Assembly: GCF_900142365.1 (NCBI RefSeq)
Contig: NZ_FRAP01000003.1
Coordinates: forward strand, 1 to 64,000
Direction: 5' to 3'
Source: Pseudonocardia thermophila
GTDB lineage: Bacteria > Actinomycetota > Actinomycetes > Mycobacteriales > Pseudonocardiaceae
Length of the DNA: 64,000 bases
A model generated the notes under the pieces. It searched no databases. It worked only from the letters and a program-made list of their open reading frames with translations, and was not told the origin of the DNA. Positions within the stretch are counted from its first letter, which is position 1. The number at the start of each line of letters is the position of its first letter. The translations under genes and the position numbers were made by a program. Shown here in pieces: positions 54,591-63,587 of the stretch.

Positions 54591-56015
54591 CTATCCGGTC
54601 ATGATCGCGAAGCCGCCGTCCACCGCTCGGGCGAGGTACATGTCCTGCCGCATCGCGTGCGGTCCCTGCGCGGCGACGTTCCCCCGCGGCATGCGCCCCC
54701 GGGCCGCGCGCAGCGCCTGGGCGATGCCGGACGGGTCCGGCTCCCGCCGCGCCGCGGCGGCGTAGAGCAGCACGGCCTCGTACACGGATTCGGACAGCGA
54801 CGACAGCGGCGGCGCCCACTCGCCGTAGCGCTCCCGGTAGCGAGCGACGAGATCGCGGTTCTCCGGGGTGTCGAGCTCCTCGAAGTAGCCGAACGTCGTC
54901 CAGATCCCGCGCGCGGCCGCGTCACCGACGCGTTCGCGGGTGGACTCGTCCAGCACGAGCGAGAGCGTCTCCCACCGCTGCCGGTACCCGCCCTCCCAGG
55001 CCTGCCGCTCGAAGGCGACCTCGTCGGCCCCGATCAGCGTGGAGAGCACGCAGTCGGCGCCACTGCGCTCGATGTCCTCCAGCAGCGGCGCGAAGTCCTC
55101 GGTCCCGATCGGGACGAACCGGTTGCGGGTGATCTCGCAGCCGGCGGCGGTGAGGACCCGGGTGGCGGCCCGGTGCGCGCCGTGCGGCCACTGGTAGTCG
55201 TTGCCGAGCAGGTACCAGCGCCTGCCCCCGGCGTTCTTCATGACGGCGTGGGCGGCGGTGCGGACCTGGTGCAGCGGGCGTTCGCCCCAGCGCAGGACCA
55301 GTTCGGGGCCGGCGCCGCCCTCGTTGACGACGGAGTGGATGAGCGGGCGGCCCGCGCCGGCGACGATCGGCTCGATCGCGGCGAAGCTCGCGCTCGTCAC
55401 GCTGGCGATCACCGCCCGGCAGCCGGCGGCGAGCAGCCGGCGGGCCTCCAGCGCGGCGCGGCCGGGGTCGGTGCCGTCGTCCCCGACGATCAGCTCGATC
55501 GGCCGGCCGCCGATGCCGCCGTCGGCGTTGATCTCCTCGACGGCCAGCTGGGCCAGGTACTCGGTGGCGATCGCGTACACCGCAGCCGAGCCGATCTTGC
55601 TGGTCAGCAGGCCGATGCGGTGGGTGTGGCCGGTGCAGGGGGTGCTGAGCGGCCAGCCGCGGCGCTGCATCACCCAGCGCAGGGCCCGGTCGTCGACGTG
55701 CCCGACGATGCTGACCGACGAGCCGCCGGTCCGATGTGCCCGGATGCGGATCTGCAGCAGGCCCGGCCACGGCTGGTCGTGGACGATCTCCACGAGCTTG
55801 TTCGGCACCACCCGCCGGATGCGGCCCAGCAGGTGCACCGGCGTCTCGCCGAGGGAACCGTGGGGGAGGGTCAGGGTCACCGGAGTGCCCGGCCGCAGGG
55901 AGTCGCACTGCACGTCGAACAGCCAGCTCGCGCCGCTGCGCGCGCCGAAGAGGGCGAAGACCTCCTCGGCGGACTGGGGCAGGTCCTTCGTCGCCGCCAG
56001 CACGAGCTCGGGCAT
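54591..56015 (-). CDS. SRPBCC domain fused to AmiC-like amide/urea-binding domain
   Basis: 474 residues. Residues 1-~120 are an SRPBCC (AHSA1/START-like) domain (LPQSAEEVFALFGARSGASW ...). Residues ~135-474 are a periplasmic-binding-protein-like domain of the AmiC/urea-binding type (RIGLLTSKIGSAAVYAIAT, LAVEEINADGGIGGRPIELI, WYLLGNDYQWPHGA). There is no signal peptide, so it is cytosolic, like AmiC, which senses amides. The preceding gene is an ArsR-type regulator, and it faces the nitrile hydratase operon. It probably senses nitriles, amides or acids and controls the regulator; this is inference. Confidence 0.8.
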   Translation of the reverse strand: MPELVLAATKDLPQSAEEVFALFGARSGASWLFDVQCDSLRPGTPVTLTLPHGSLGETPVHLLGRIRRVVPNKLVEIVHDQPWPGLLQIRIRAHRTGGSSVSIVGHVDDRALRWVMQRRGWPLSTPCTGHTHRIGLLTSKIGSAAVYAIATEYLAQLAVEEINADGGIGGRPIELIVGDDGTDPGRAALEARRLLAAGCRAVIASVTSASFAAIEPIVAGAGRPLIHSVVNEGGAGPELVLRWGERPLHQVRTAAHAVMKNAGGRRWYLLGNDYQWPHGAHRAATRVLTAAGCEITRNRFVPIGTEDFAPLLEDIERSGADCVLSTLIGADEVAFERQAWEGGYRQRWETLSLVLDESTRERVGDAAARGIWTTFGYFEELDTPENRDLVARYRERYGEWAPPLSSLSESVYEAVLLYAAAARREPDPSGIAQALRAARGRMPRGNVAAQGPHAMRQDMYLARAVDGGFAIMTG

Positions 56016-56054
56016 GCCTCACCTCGCAGCAGGGCGTCCGACAGGGCGCGGCGA

Positions 56055-56429
56055 CTAAGCGGTCTGGCGGTTGTCCTCCGCCGCCGTCCCGCTCGTTGCG
56101 TCGCCGTTCGATCCAACCACCGGCTCGGTGCCCGACGGAAGGGGCGACGGAAGGGCCGAGTCCAGCAGCCCCTGGAGGAAGGCAGCGGCGGCGCGCATCG
56201 GGCCGTCCGGCTGCAGGGACAGGTACCGGTAGCGGCCCTCGCGGCGCTCGGTGATCAGCCCGGACTTGCGCAGGATGCGCAGGTGGCTGGAGACGGCGGT
56301 GCGGCCCACGTGGCCGATGCGATCGGCGATCTCACCCGCGGGCAACTCGTCGTGGGTCGCCAGGAGGTCGAGGATCGCCCGACGCGTCGGATCGGCCAAC
56401 GCGTCGAAGGCCTCCTGCTCCGGGATCAC
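56055..56429 (-). CDS. ArsR family transcriptional regulator
   Basis: 124 residues from GTG 56429. Winged helix: FDALADPTRRAILDLLATHD, ELPAGEIADRIGHVGRTAVS, SSHLRILRKSGLITERREG. No metal-binding Cys motif is present. ArsR repressors of this kind are often paired with an SRPBCC protein; here the next gene (39-bp gap) contains such a domain fused to an amide-binding domain. Candidate regulator of the nitrile hydratase genes. Confidence 0.9.
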   Translation of the reverse strand: MIPEQEAFDALADPTRRAILDLLATHDELPAGEIADRIGHVGRTAVSSHLRILRKSGLITERREGRYRYLSLQPDGPMRAAAAFLQGLLDSALPSPLPSGTEPVVGSNGDATSGTAAEDNRQTA

Positions 56430-56611
56430 ATCCCCCGCCCTTCTCCATAAGTCAACGGTTCTTCACATGATAGCAACATTTCCCGAAGTGATCACGTTCG
56501 CGCCGGTCCAGCCGCCGGGTGAGGCCGCCCACGCGTGCTTGACGATGCGGCGCGGGAGATCGGACGATGCACGACGCCCCGCCCTCGGTCGACTGGGATG
56601 GTGACACGGCC

Positions 56612-56686
56612 ATGAGCGAACTGCTGCTCGTCTGCCGTCGTCACGTCGACCTGCAGCGCGTGTGCAGCGCGTTCTGTCCGGCCTGA
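56612..56686 (+). CDS. Cysteine-containing leader peptide
   Basis: 24 residues, ATG 56612 to TGA 56686, containing CRRHVDLQRVCSAFC. Short actinobacterial leader ORFs with an RRHVDL core and late cysteines lie upstream of sulfur-assimilation genes and act as cysteine-responsive attenuators (family knowledge). The following operon encodes LLM flavin monooxygenases and an importer, fitting sulfur-source scavenging. No clear Shine-Dalgarno, as is common for leaderless uORFs. Confidence 0.75.
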   Translation: MSELLLVCRRHVDLQRVCSAFCPA

Positions 56687-56823
56687 CCGCAGCAGGCCCC
56701 TCCGCGCGCATCATCGCCCGCCCGGGTGATGCCGGGTTCTTCCGCCGACTCCTGCCCTGATGCCGCCGCGAGCCTCGGTCCTGCGTGACGTGGCGCGCCG
56801 CGGCTTGTCCGCGCGAGCATCCG

Positions 56824-56866
56824 TCTGTTACAAACTGAGATGTCCTGAAGGGATATCTGTTACAAA
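56824..56866 (+). promoter_or_regulatory. Direct repeat TCTGTTACAAA before LLM operon
   Basis: Two exact copies of TCTGTTACAAA at 56824 and 56856, 32 bp apart (about three helical turns), just upstream of the AAAGAGG ribosome binding site. They may be operator half-sites on one face of the helix. AT-rich compared with surroundings. Confidence 0.45.
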
Positions 56867-56873
56867 AGAGGTC

Positions 56874-58175
56874 ATGATCGTGCCGCCGCTCCGCCGACCG
56901 ATGCACCTCGCCGCGTTCGTGGAGGGCGTGAACCACACGACGGCCTGGCGGGATCCCCGTGCGGGCGACCAGATGGCGTTCTCCTCGTTCGCGCACATCG
57001 CGCGCACCGTCGAGCGGGGCAGGTTCGACTTCCTGTTCCTCGGTCAGGGCCTGCGCATGCGCGAGCGCAACGGGCAGCTGTTCGAGCTGGACATCGCCGG
57101 GCGACCGGAGTCGTTCACGATGATGTCGGCGCTCTCCGACGTCACGACGCACCTCGGCCTGGCCGTCACGATCAACACGACCTTCACCGACCCGGTCGAC
57201 ATCGCTCGCTCGTTCGCCACGCTGGACCACCTCTCCGGTGGCCGTGCCGCGTGGAACGTCGTGACGTCGTCGGACGCGTTCACCGGGGAGAACTTCCGCC
57301 GGGGCGGCTACCTCGACTACCGCGACCGGTACCGCCGGGCGAGCGACGTCGTCGACGCCTGCCGCGCGCTGTGGGCCGGTGGCCCGGTGGACCGCGCGGA
57401 CGGGCTGGCCCCGGTGCGCGGCGTCCTGTCGGTCCCGCCTCCGCCGCAGGGCCAGCCGGTGATCATCCAGGCCGGCGACTCCGCGGAGGGCGTGGCCTTC
57501 GGCGCCCGCGTCGCGGACATCATCTTCTCCCGCCACTCCGCCCTGCCCGACGCGATCAGCTTCCGCGCCGATGTCGACCGCGCCGCCCGCGCCGCCGGGC
57601 GCGAGCCGGGGGACCTACGGGTCCTGCCGATCGCGCGGATCGTCCTCGGCGACACCGCCGAGGAGGCGGCCGAACGCGCCCGTGAGATCGGGTTCGCCCA
57701 GGTCGGCCCGCAGCGGGCGCTGGCGTTCGCCGAGCAGGTGTGGGGTCGCGACCTCAGCGGGTTCGACCCGGACGGGCCGCTGCCGGACTTCGACCCGGTC
57801 CGCCCGGAGACCCCGCTGCTGCAGGGCCGCGTCCAGTCGAAGGCCGACCCCGCGGCCGTCGTGGCCCGCTGGCGGGAGCGGGCCGCCGAGGAGGGGCACA
57901 CCCTGCGCAGCCTGATGGTCGCCGAGTACGCGGCCCCGACCTTCGTCGGCACCCCGGCCGAGGTGGCGGATGCGATGATCGACCGCGTCGCAACCGGCGC
58001 CTGCGACGGCTACGTGCTGGGCACCCACCTCATGCCGGGAGGGTTCGACGAGATCGTCGACCGGGTCGTTCCCCTGCTGCAGGAGCGCGGGGCGCTGCGC
58101 ACCGACTACACCGGCGCCACCCTGCGCGAGCACCTCGGGCTGCAGGCGTGTCCCGGCTCGCGCGCCGCCGTCTGA
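56874..58175 (+). CDS. LLM flavin-dependent monooxygenase, NtaA/SnaA/DszA type
   Basis: 433 residues from ATG 56874. Signature segments are MHLAAFVEGVNHTTAWRDP, VTINTTFTDPVDIARSFATL and DHLSGGRAAWNVVTSSD. The family uses FMNH2 to oxidise aminopolycarboxylates, pyridines or organosulfur compounds. A leader peptide of the cysteine-attenuator type upstream favours a sulfur role. First structural gene of the operon. Confidence 0.9.
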   Translation: MIVPPLRRPMHLAAFVEGVNHTTAWRDPRAGDQMAFSSFAHIARTVERGRFDFLFLGQGLRMRERNGQLFELDIAGRPESFTMMSALSDVTTHLGLAVTINTTFTDPVDIARSFATLDHLSGGRAAWNVVTSSDAFTGENFRRGGYLDYRDRYRRASDVVDACRALWAGGPVDRADGLAPVRGVLSVPPPPQGQPVIIQAGDSAEGVAFGARVADIIFSRHSALPDAISFRADVDRAARAAGREPGDLRVLPIARIVLGDTAEEAAERAREIGFAQVGPQRALAFAEQVWGRDLSGFDPDGPLPDFDPVRPETPLLQGRVQSKADPAAVVARWRERAAEEGHTLRSLMVAEYAAPTFVGTPAEVADAMIDRVATGACDGYVLGTHLMPGGFDEIVDRVVPLLQERGALRTDYTGATLREHLGLQACPGSRAAV

Positions 58176-58228
58176 GCCTCGCCGCTCGTCCCCCTGATCC
58201 GCTTGCCCACACCAGTCCCGGGAGATCC

Positions 58229-59854
58229 ATGTCCACCTCACCCGTCCGCCGCGTCACCGGTCGCGTCCTCACCGCCGGGGCAGCGTTCGCCGCCGCTGCC
58301 CTCGTCGCGGCGTGTTCCGCGGGTCCCGCGACGTCGACCGCCTCCGGCGCTCCGCAGCCGGGCGGTGTGCTGCGCGTCGGTCTCGCGGCCGACCCGGTCT
58401 GCCTCGACCCGCAGCAGAACGGCAACGCGGCCTCGATCAACATCTCCCGGCAGGTCGTCAACGGGCTGACCGACCTCGATCCGGAGACCGGCGAGATCAC
58501 GCCGTGGCTGGCCGAGTCGTGGGAGGTCTCGCCCGACGCCCGCACGTTCACCTTCCACCTGCGCGAGGGCGTGACGTTCTCCGACGGCACCCCGCTGGAC
58601 GCGCAGGTGGTCAAGGACAACCTCGACAAGGTCGTCACCCTCGGTGCGGCGACGTCGCTGGTCACCGGCTACCTCAAGGGCTACGCCGGCGCGACCGCGG
58701 TCGATCCCCGCACGGTGCGGGTGGAGTTCTCCGAGCCGAACGCGGGCTTCCTGCAGGCCACGTCCGTGGTGCAGCTGGGGATCGTCGCCCCGTCGACCCT
58801 GCAGAAGTCTGCGGAGGAACGCTGCCAGGCCCAGAACGTGATCGGGTCCGGGCCGTTCGTCTTCGACACCTACACCCAGAACGTGTCCACCACGCTGACC
58901 AAGCGGCCCGGTTACGCCTGGCCGAGCGCGGTGGGCGAGCACGCCGGTGAGGCCTACCTGGACCGCATCGAGTTCAACGTGATCGCCGAGTCCGGCGTGC
59001 GCACGGGCTCGCTGCAGTCCGGCCAACTCGACGTGATCACCGACGTGCAGCCGGTCGACGAGCAGCTGCTCGCCTCCGGTGGCGCGACCGTGCTCTCCCG
59101 CGCGAATCCCGGCGTCGACAACACGCTGTTCGCCAAGGGCACCTCGGCGTTCGCCTCCGACGCGGCGGTGCGGACCGCGCTGCAGAAGGCCGTCGACCGC
59201 CAGCAGCTGGCGTCGGTCCTCGGCGCCAGCCACAAGCCGGCGACCTCGATCCTCGCCGCCACCACCCCCGGCTACGTCGACGAGAGCGTCCTGCTGGCCG
59301 CCGACCCGGCCGGGGCGGCGGCCGCGCTCGACGCCGCCGGCTGGGTGCCGGGCCCGGACGGCATCCGGGTCAGGGACGGGCAGCGGCTCGCCCTCGACGT
59401 CATCTACCTCTCCAGCGTCGCGACCAACCAGACCGTGCTGGAGCTGCTGCAGCAGCAGCTGCGCGACGTGGGCATCGAGCTGGTGCTGCGGCCGCTCTCC
59501 GTCGCCGACTACGTGACCGCGGCGAAGGACCCGGCGGTCAACCTCAGCTTCGGCAACTTCACCCGGCCCGACCTGGACGTGCTGCGCACGACGTTCTCGG
59601 CGAAGGCGTCCAACGCCGCCCGCGTCGACGACCCCGAGCTGGAGGAGCTGCTCGACGGGCTCGCGTCCACGGCCGACGCCACCGCCCGTGAGGCGCTCGG
59701 CGCCCAGGCCCAGAAGCTGATCCTCGAGCGCGGCTACGGCATCCCCGTGTACGAGCTAGCGCAGGTCACCGCCGTCGCGCCGGGTGTGGACGGGGTGCGC
59801 TACGAGTCGTCGTCGCGGCTGATCTTCTTCGACGCCTGGAAGGCCGCGCAGTGA
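58229..59854 (+). CDS. Peptide/nickel-type ABC substrate-binding lipoprotein
   Basis: 541 residues from ATG 58229. Signal peptide with lipobox LVAACS. The mature protein is a cluster C (DppA/OppA-like) binding protein: GGVLRVGLAADPVCLDPQ, VNGLTDLDPETGEITPWLAE and FHLREGVTFSDGTPLDAQVV. The ligand may be a sulfur compound or peptide. Permeases of the matching type follow at 62637 and 63580. Confidence 0.93.
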   Translation: MSTSPVRRVTGRVLTAGAAFAAAALVAACSAGPATSTASGAPQPGGVLRVGLAADPVCLDPQQNGNAASINISRQVVNGLTDLDPETGEITPWLAESWEVSPDARTFTFHLREGVTFSDGTPLDAQVVKDNLDKVVTLGAATSLVTGYLKGYAGATAVDPRTVRVEFSEPNAGFLQATSVVQLGIVAPSTLQKSAEERCQAQNVIGSGPFVFDTYTQNVSTTLTKRPGYAWPSAVGEHAGEAYLDRIEFNVIAESGVRTGSLQSGQLDVITDVQPVDEQLLASGGATVLSRANPGVDNTLFAKGTSAFASDAAVRTALQKAVDRQQLASVLGASHKPATSILAATTPGYVDESVLLAADPAGAAAALDAAGWVPGPDGIRVRDGQRLALDVIYLSSVATNQTVLELLQQQLRDVGIELVLRPLSVADYVTAAKDPAVNLSFGNFTRPDLDVLRTTFSAKASNAARVDDPELEELLDGLASTADATAREALGAQAQKLILERGYGIPVYELAQVTAVAPGVDGVRYESSSRLIFFDAWKAAQ

Positions 59855-61185
59855 GCGACGGCGAACCGCGCCGGCTGCACTTGGCGCTGTCCGCGGGCAT
59901 CGCCGGGACGTCGCAGGGCGCGTGGCGGCGCCCGGACAGCCGCAGCGAGGAGTGGGGCACGGTCGAGTACATGATCGACCTGGCCCGGGCGACCGAGGCC
60001 GCCTGCTTCGACGCCTTCTTCCTCTCCGACCTGTCCTCGCCGAACCGCGAGCTGGCGGCGGTGCAACCGCCGTACCTGTTCTTCGAACCGCTCACGCTCA
60101 CCGCGGCGCTGGCGCGCGAGACGAGCAGGATCGGGCTGATCGCCACGGCGTCCACGACCTTCCACGAGCCGTACAACCTGGCTCGCCAGGTGGCGACCCT
60201 GGACCACATCTCCGGTGGCCGGGTCGGTTGGAACGCGGTGACGTCGAGCATCGGCGAGCAGAACTTCGGCCGCCGCCCGTGGCCGGACCACGCCGGGCGC
60301 TACGCGCGCGCCGAGGAGTTCCTCGACGTCGTCACGAAGCTGTGGGACAGCTGGGAGGCCGGCGCCGTCCTGAACGACCGGGAGGCCGGTCGGTTCGCCG
60401 ACATCAGCAAGATCCACTCGATCGACCACGAGGGCGAGCACTTCGCGGTGGCGGGTCCGCTCAACGTCACCCGCACCCCGCAGGGGCGCCCGGTGATCGT
60501 GCAGGCCGGGTCCTCCGACGCCGGGCGCAACCTCGCCTCCCGGCACGCCGACATGGTGTTCACCGCGCAGCAGGAGCTCGACGGCGCGGTGGCGTTCCGC
60601 ACGGACATCCGCCGGCGCGCCGAGGGCTTCGGCCGCAGCCCGGACGAGGTCGCGGTGATGCCCGGCATCTGCCCGATCGTCGCCGAGGACGCGCGCTCGG
60701 CCCACGAGGTGCAGGAGAGCCTGCTCGACCTGATCGACGAGCCGACCGCCCTGGCCCGGCTCGCCGACCAGCTCGGCGGCGCGGACCTGTCCGGGCTGGA
60801 CCTCGACGAGCCGATCCCGCCGGAGCGGCTGCCCGAGGTCGTCTCGATCGAGCGGCGGCGCAGCCGGTACGCGGTGTTCCGCCGCCTGGCCGTCGAGGAG
60901 CGGTGGACGCTGCGCCGGCTGATCCGCCACGAGGCCGCCGCCTACGGTCACGGCGTGGTCGCGGGCTCGGCCGAGCAGATCGCCGACCGGCTGCAGGAGT
61001 GGTTCGAACACGACGCCGCCGACGGGTTCGTCGTGATCCCGCCGTACCAGCGCGGGCTGGAGCTGTTCTTCGAGCGCGTGGTGGCGGAGCTGCAGGACCG
61101 CAAGCTGTTCCGCACCGAGTACGAAGGCACGACGCTGCGCGAGCACCTCGGGGTGCCGGTCCCGAAGAACCGGTGGACGTCATGA
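59851..61185 (+). CDS. LLM flavin-dependent monooxygenase, NtaA/SnaA/DszA type
   Basis: 444 residues from GTG 59851 (GTGA overlap with the binding protein). DHISGGRVGWNAVTSS is the family signature; PVIVQAGSSDAGRNLASRHAD is also conserved. A second paralogue in the operon, with a different substrate pocket. A flavin reductase is not seen in the window. Confidence 0.9.
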   Translation: MSDGEPRRLHLALSAGIAGTSQGAWRRPDSRSEEWGTVEYMIDLARATEAACFDAFFLSDLSSPNRELAAVQPPYLFFEPLTLTAALARETSRIGLIATASTTFHEPYNLARQVATLDHISGGRVGWNAVTSSIGEQNFGRRPWPDHAGRYARAEEFLDVVTKLWDSWEAGAVLNDREAGRFADISKIHSIDHEGEHFAVAGPLNVTRTPQGRPVIVQAGSSDAGRNLASRHADMVFTAQQELDGAVAFRTDIRRRAEGFGRSPDEVAVMPGICPIVAEDARSAHEVQESLLDLIDEPTALARLADQLGGADLSGLDLDEPIPPERLPEVVSIERRRSRYAVFRRLAVEERWTLRRLIRHEAAAYGHGVVAGSAEQIADRLQEWFEHDAADGFVVIPPYQRGLELFFERVVAELQDRKLFRTEYEGTTLREHLGVPVPKNRWTS

Positions 61186-61676
61186 CCGCCCTCGCCGGAC
61201 TGCCCGAGGGCTACGTCGCGCGCGAAGCGCACTGGGACGACCCGGACGTCGTCGCGCTGCGTGCCGCGATGGGCGCCGAGGTCATGCCCCTCTACGCCGA
61301 CGACGACCTGTCGCAGCAGAAGGTGTCGCCGCCCAGCGCGGACGACGTGATCGTCACGCTGGCGCTCTCCGCGGGCGACGGGCCCGCGGTCGCCACCGCC
61401 TCGCTCGTGCGGGTCGGCGAGTTCACCGAGCTCAAGCGCGTGATGGTGCTGCCGGAGCACCGGCGCAAGGGGCTCGCGTCGTGGCTGGTCGCCGCGATCG
61501 AGGACCACGCGCGGCGGCTCGGACTCGACCGGATCGTGCTGCAGACCGGATTCCGCCAGACCGGAGCCATCGCGCTGTACGAGGCCTCGGGCTGGACCAG
61601 GATCCCCCCGTTCGGACCGTACGCCGGCGACGAGGTCGTCAGCGTGTGCTTCGCCAAGGAGCTGCGGGATGGCTGA
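61182..61676 (+). CDS. GNAT family N-acetyltransferase
   Basis: 164 residues from ATG 61182. The acetyl-CoA motif is VLPEHRRKGLASWLVAAIED, followed by IVLQTGFRQTGAIALYEASG, typical of GNATs. In this operon it may acetylate and so detoxify or prepare an amine-containing sulfur substrate; that is inference. Translationally coupled on both sides. Confidence 0.9.
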   Translation: MTALAGLPEGYVAREAHWDDPDVVALRAAMGAEVMPLYADDDLSQQKVSPPSADDVIVTLALSAGDGPAVATASLVRVGEFTELKRVMVLPEHRRKGLASWLVAAIEDHARRLGLDRIVLQTGFRQTGAIALYEASGWTRIPPFGPYAGDEVVSVCFAKELRDG

Positions 61677-62640
61677 CTTCGTGCTGGGCATCGCCCTGCC
61701 CGGCCCCGGGGCGCACCCGGGTGCGGCGCGGGTGCCGGGGCCCGCCCCGACCGACGCCGCGGCGCTGCGCGCGCTCGCGACCGCCGCCGACGCGGCCGGG
61801 GTCGACCTGCTCGTCGCCGAGGACCCGGCGACCGCCCCGCCTGGGTCGGTGCGGCTCGACCCAGCGGTGCTGCTGGCCCGGCTGGCACCGGCGACCCGGC
61901 GGATCGGGCTGGTCGCCCAGGCCGCCGCCGGCTACACCGAGCCGTTCCACGTCGCGACGGCGCTGGCCACGCTCGACCACATCAGCGCCGGCCGCGCGGG
62001 CTGGCTGCTGGGACCGGCCGGGGAGGCAGAAGCCGCGCTGCACGGCGTGCCGGTCCGCCCGGAGGCCGAGCTGGCCGAGGACACCGAGGACGTCCTGGCA
62101 GTGGTGCGGGCGCTGTGCCTGAGCTGGGAGCCGGACGCGGTGATCCGCGACGTCGCCACCGGCCGCTACCTGGACCGCAACCGGATCCACCACGTGGACT
62201 TCACCGGTCGGTACTTCTCGATCACCGGGCCGTCGATCACGCCGCGCTCCCCGCAGGGGGTGCCGCTCACGCTGGTCCGGGCGGGCAGCGGGCTCGACGG
62301 CGACCTCGTCCTGGGCGACGGGCCCGGCCAGCTCGCGGAGCTGGTCGTCACGCTCGGCGCCACTCCGGCCGACGCGGCGCGGCTGCGGACCCGCCTCGAC
62401 GGGTGCACCGCGGGGGAGGCCGGTTTCGTCGGCACCCCCGAGGAGCTCGCCGAGCACATCGTCGATCGGTACAGCCACGTGCGCGGGGTGATCCTGCGCC
62501 CGGCGCACACCGCGCTCGTCGCGCCGCTGGTCGCCGAGGCCGTGGTGCCGGCGCTGCGCCGCCGCGGGGTGCTGCCCGAGCAGCCCGCCGAGGCCCCCAC
62601 GCTGAAGGAGCGACTGCTGCGGGAGTCCGTCGCCCCATGA
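61669..62640 (+). CDS. Short LLM-like protein
   Basis: 323 residues from ATG 61669. It keeps ATLDHISAGRAGWLLG, a version of the SGGRxxWN signature without the Asn, and RNRIHHVDFTGRYFSITGP. About 110 residues shorter than the other two LLM proteins, mainly in the C-terminal half. It may be a diverged or accessory member. Overlaps both neighbours. Confidence 0.8.
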   Translation: MADFVLGIALPGPGAHPGAARVPGPAPTDAAALRALATAADAAGVDLLVAEDPATAPPGSVRLDPAVLLARLAPATRRIGLVAQAAAGYTEPFHVATALATLDHISAGRAGWLLGPAGEAEAALHGVPVRPEAELAEDTEDVLAVVRALCLSWEPDAVIRDVATGRYLDRNRIHHVDFTGRYFSITGPSITPRSPQGVPLTLVRAGSGLDGDLVLGDGPGQLAELVVTLGATPADAARLRTRLDGCTAGEAGFVGTPEELAEHIVDRYSHVRGVILRPAHTALVAPLVAEAVVPALRRRGVLPEQPAEAPTLKERLLRESVAP

Positions 62641-63587
62641 TCCCGTACGTCGGGCGCCGCCTGGCCCAGGCGGTGCTGGTGCTGTGGGCCGCGTACACGG
62701 TCACGTTCGGCCTGCTCTACCTGCTGCCCAGCGACGCCGCCGAGATCATGGCGGCGGGCGGGGACGCGGAGGCGACCGTCGATCCCGCCGCGCTGGAGCG
62801 GTTCCGGGCCCGGTTCGGCCTCGACCGGCCGCTCTGGCTGCAGTACGTCAGCGCGCTCGGCGGTGCGCTCACCGGCGATTTCGGGGTGTCGGTGCGCAGC
62901 GGACGCCCCGTCGTCGACATCATCGCCGAGGCTTTCCCGCCCACGCTGGCGCTGACCCTGGCGGGGCTGGTCGCCGGTGCGCTGCTCGGCCTGCTGCTCT
63001 CGCTCGCGGCCACGCTGCTGCCCGACGGACGCCTCCAGGCCCTGCAGCGGTTCCTGACGTCGCTGCCCGCGCTGGGCATCGCGATCCCGACGTTCGGCGT
63101 CGGGCTGGTGCTGCTGCAGATCGTCTCGTTCCGCTGGGGGCTCCTGCCCGCGTTCGGCGATGCCGGCCCCCGCGGGCTGATCCTGCCGGTGCTCGCGCTG
63201 AGCCTGCCGATCGCCGCGGTCATCGCGCAGCTGCTGATCAGCGGCATCCACACGCAGAGCAGCCAGGAGTACGTGACGACGGCGCGCGCGAAGGGCGTCG
63301 GCCGGCTGCGGCTCCGGCTGGCGCACGTGCTGCCGAACGCGCTGCTGCCGGCGCTGACGATGACCGCCGTCCTCACCGGTGAGCTGCTCGGCGGCTCGAT
63401 CATCGTGGAGACGGTGTTCTCCCGCCCCGGCCTCGGGCGCATCGTCGTCTCCGCGGTGACCGCGCAGGACCTCCCGCTCGTGCTCGGCCTCGTCACCACC
63501 GGCGCGATCGTGTTCGTGCTGGTCAACCTGCTGGTCGACGTGGTTCATCCGCTGCTGGACCCGAGGGTGGGGTGGCGCCGTGCCTGA
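62637..63587 (+). CDS. Peptide-type ABC transporter permease (DppB-like)
   Basis: 316 residues from ATG 62637 (ATGA overlap). N-terminal YVGRRLAQAVLVLWAAYTVTFG and LPSDAA resemble DppB/OppB. The EAA loop is QEYVTTARAKGVGRLRLRLAHVLPNAL. Six membrane helices. Partner of the 63580 permease and the 58229 binding protein. Confidence 0.93.
   Translation: MIPYVGRRLAQAVLVLWAAYTVTFGLLYLLPSDAAEIMAAGGDAEATVDPAALERFRARFGLDRPLWLQYVSALGGALTGDFGVSVRSGRPVVDIIAEAFPPTLALTLAGLVAGALLGLLLSLAATLLPDGRLQALQRFLTSLPALGIAIPTFGVGLVLLQIVSFRWGLLPAFGDAGPRGLILPVLALSLPIAAVIAQLLISGIHTQSSQEYVTTARAKGVGRLRLRLAHVLPNALLPALTMTAVLTGELLGGSIIVETVFSRPGLGRIVVSAVTAQDLPLVLGLVTTGAIVFVLVNLLVDVVHPLLDPRVGWRRA

Larger units (their letters stand above)
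56430..56873. other. Regulatory intergenic region
   Basis: 444 bp between the ArsR gene and the first LLM gene. It is notably less GC-rich at both ends (TAAGTCAACGGTTCTTCACATG near 56450; TGTTACAAA twice near 56824-56866). It contains the leader peptide ORF at 56612-56686 and a weak hairpin CCCGG-N6-CCGGG followed by TTCTT at 56721-56741. No other gene is seen. Confidence 0.55.
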
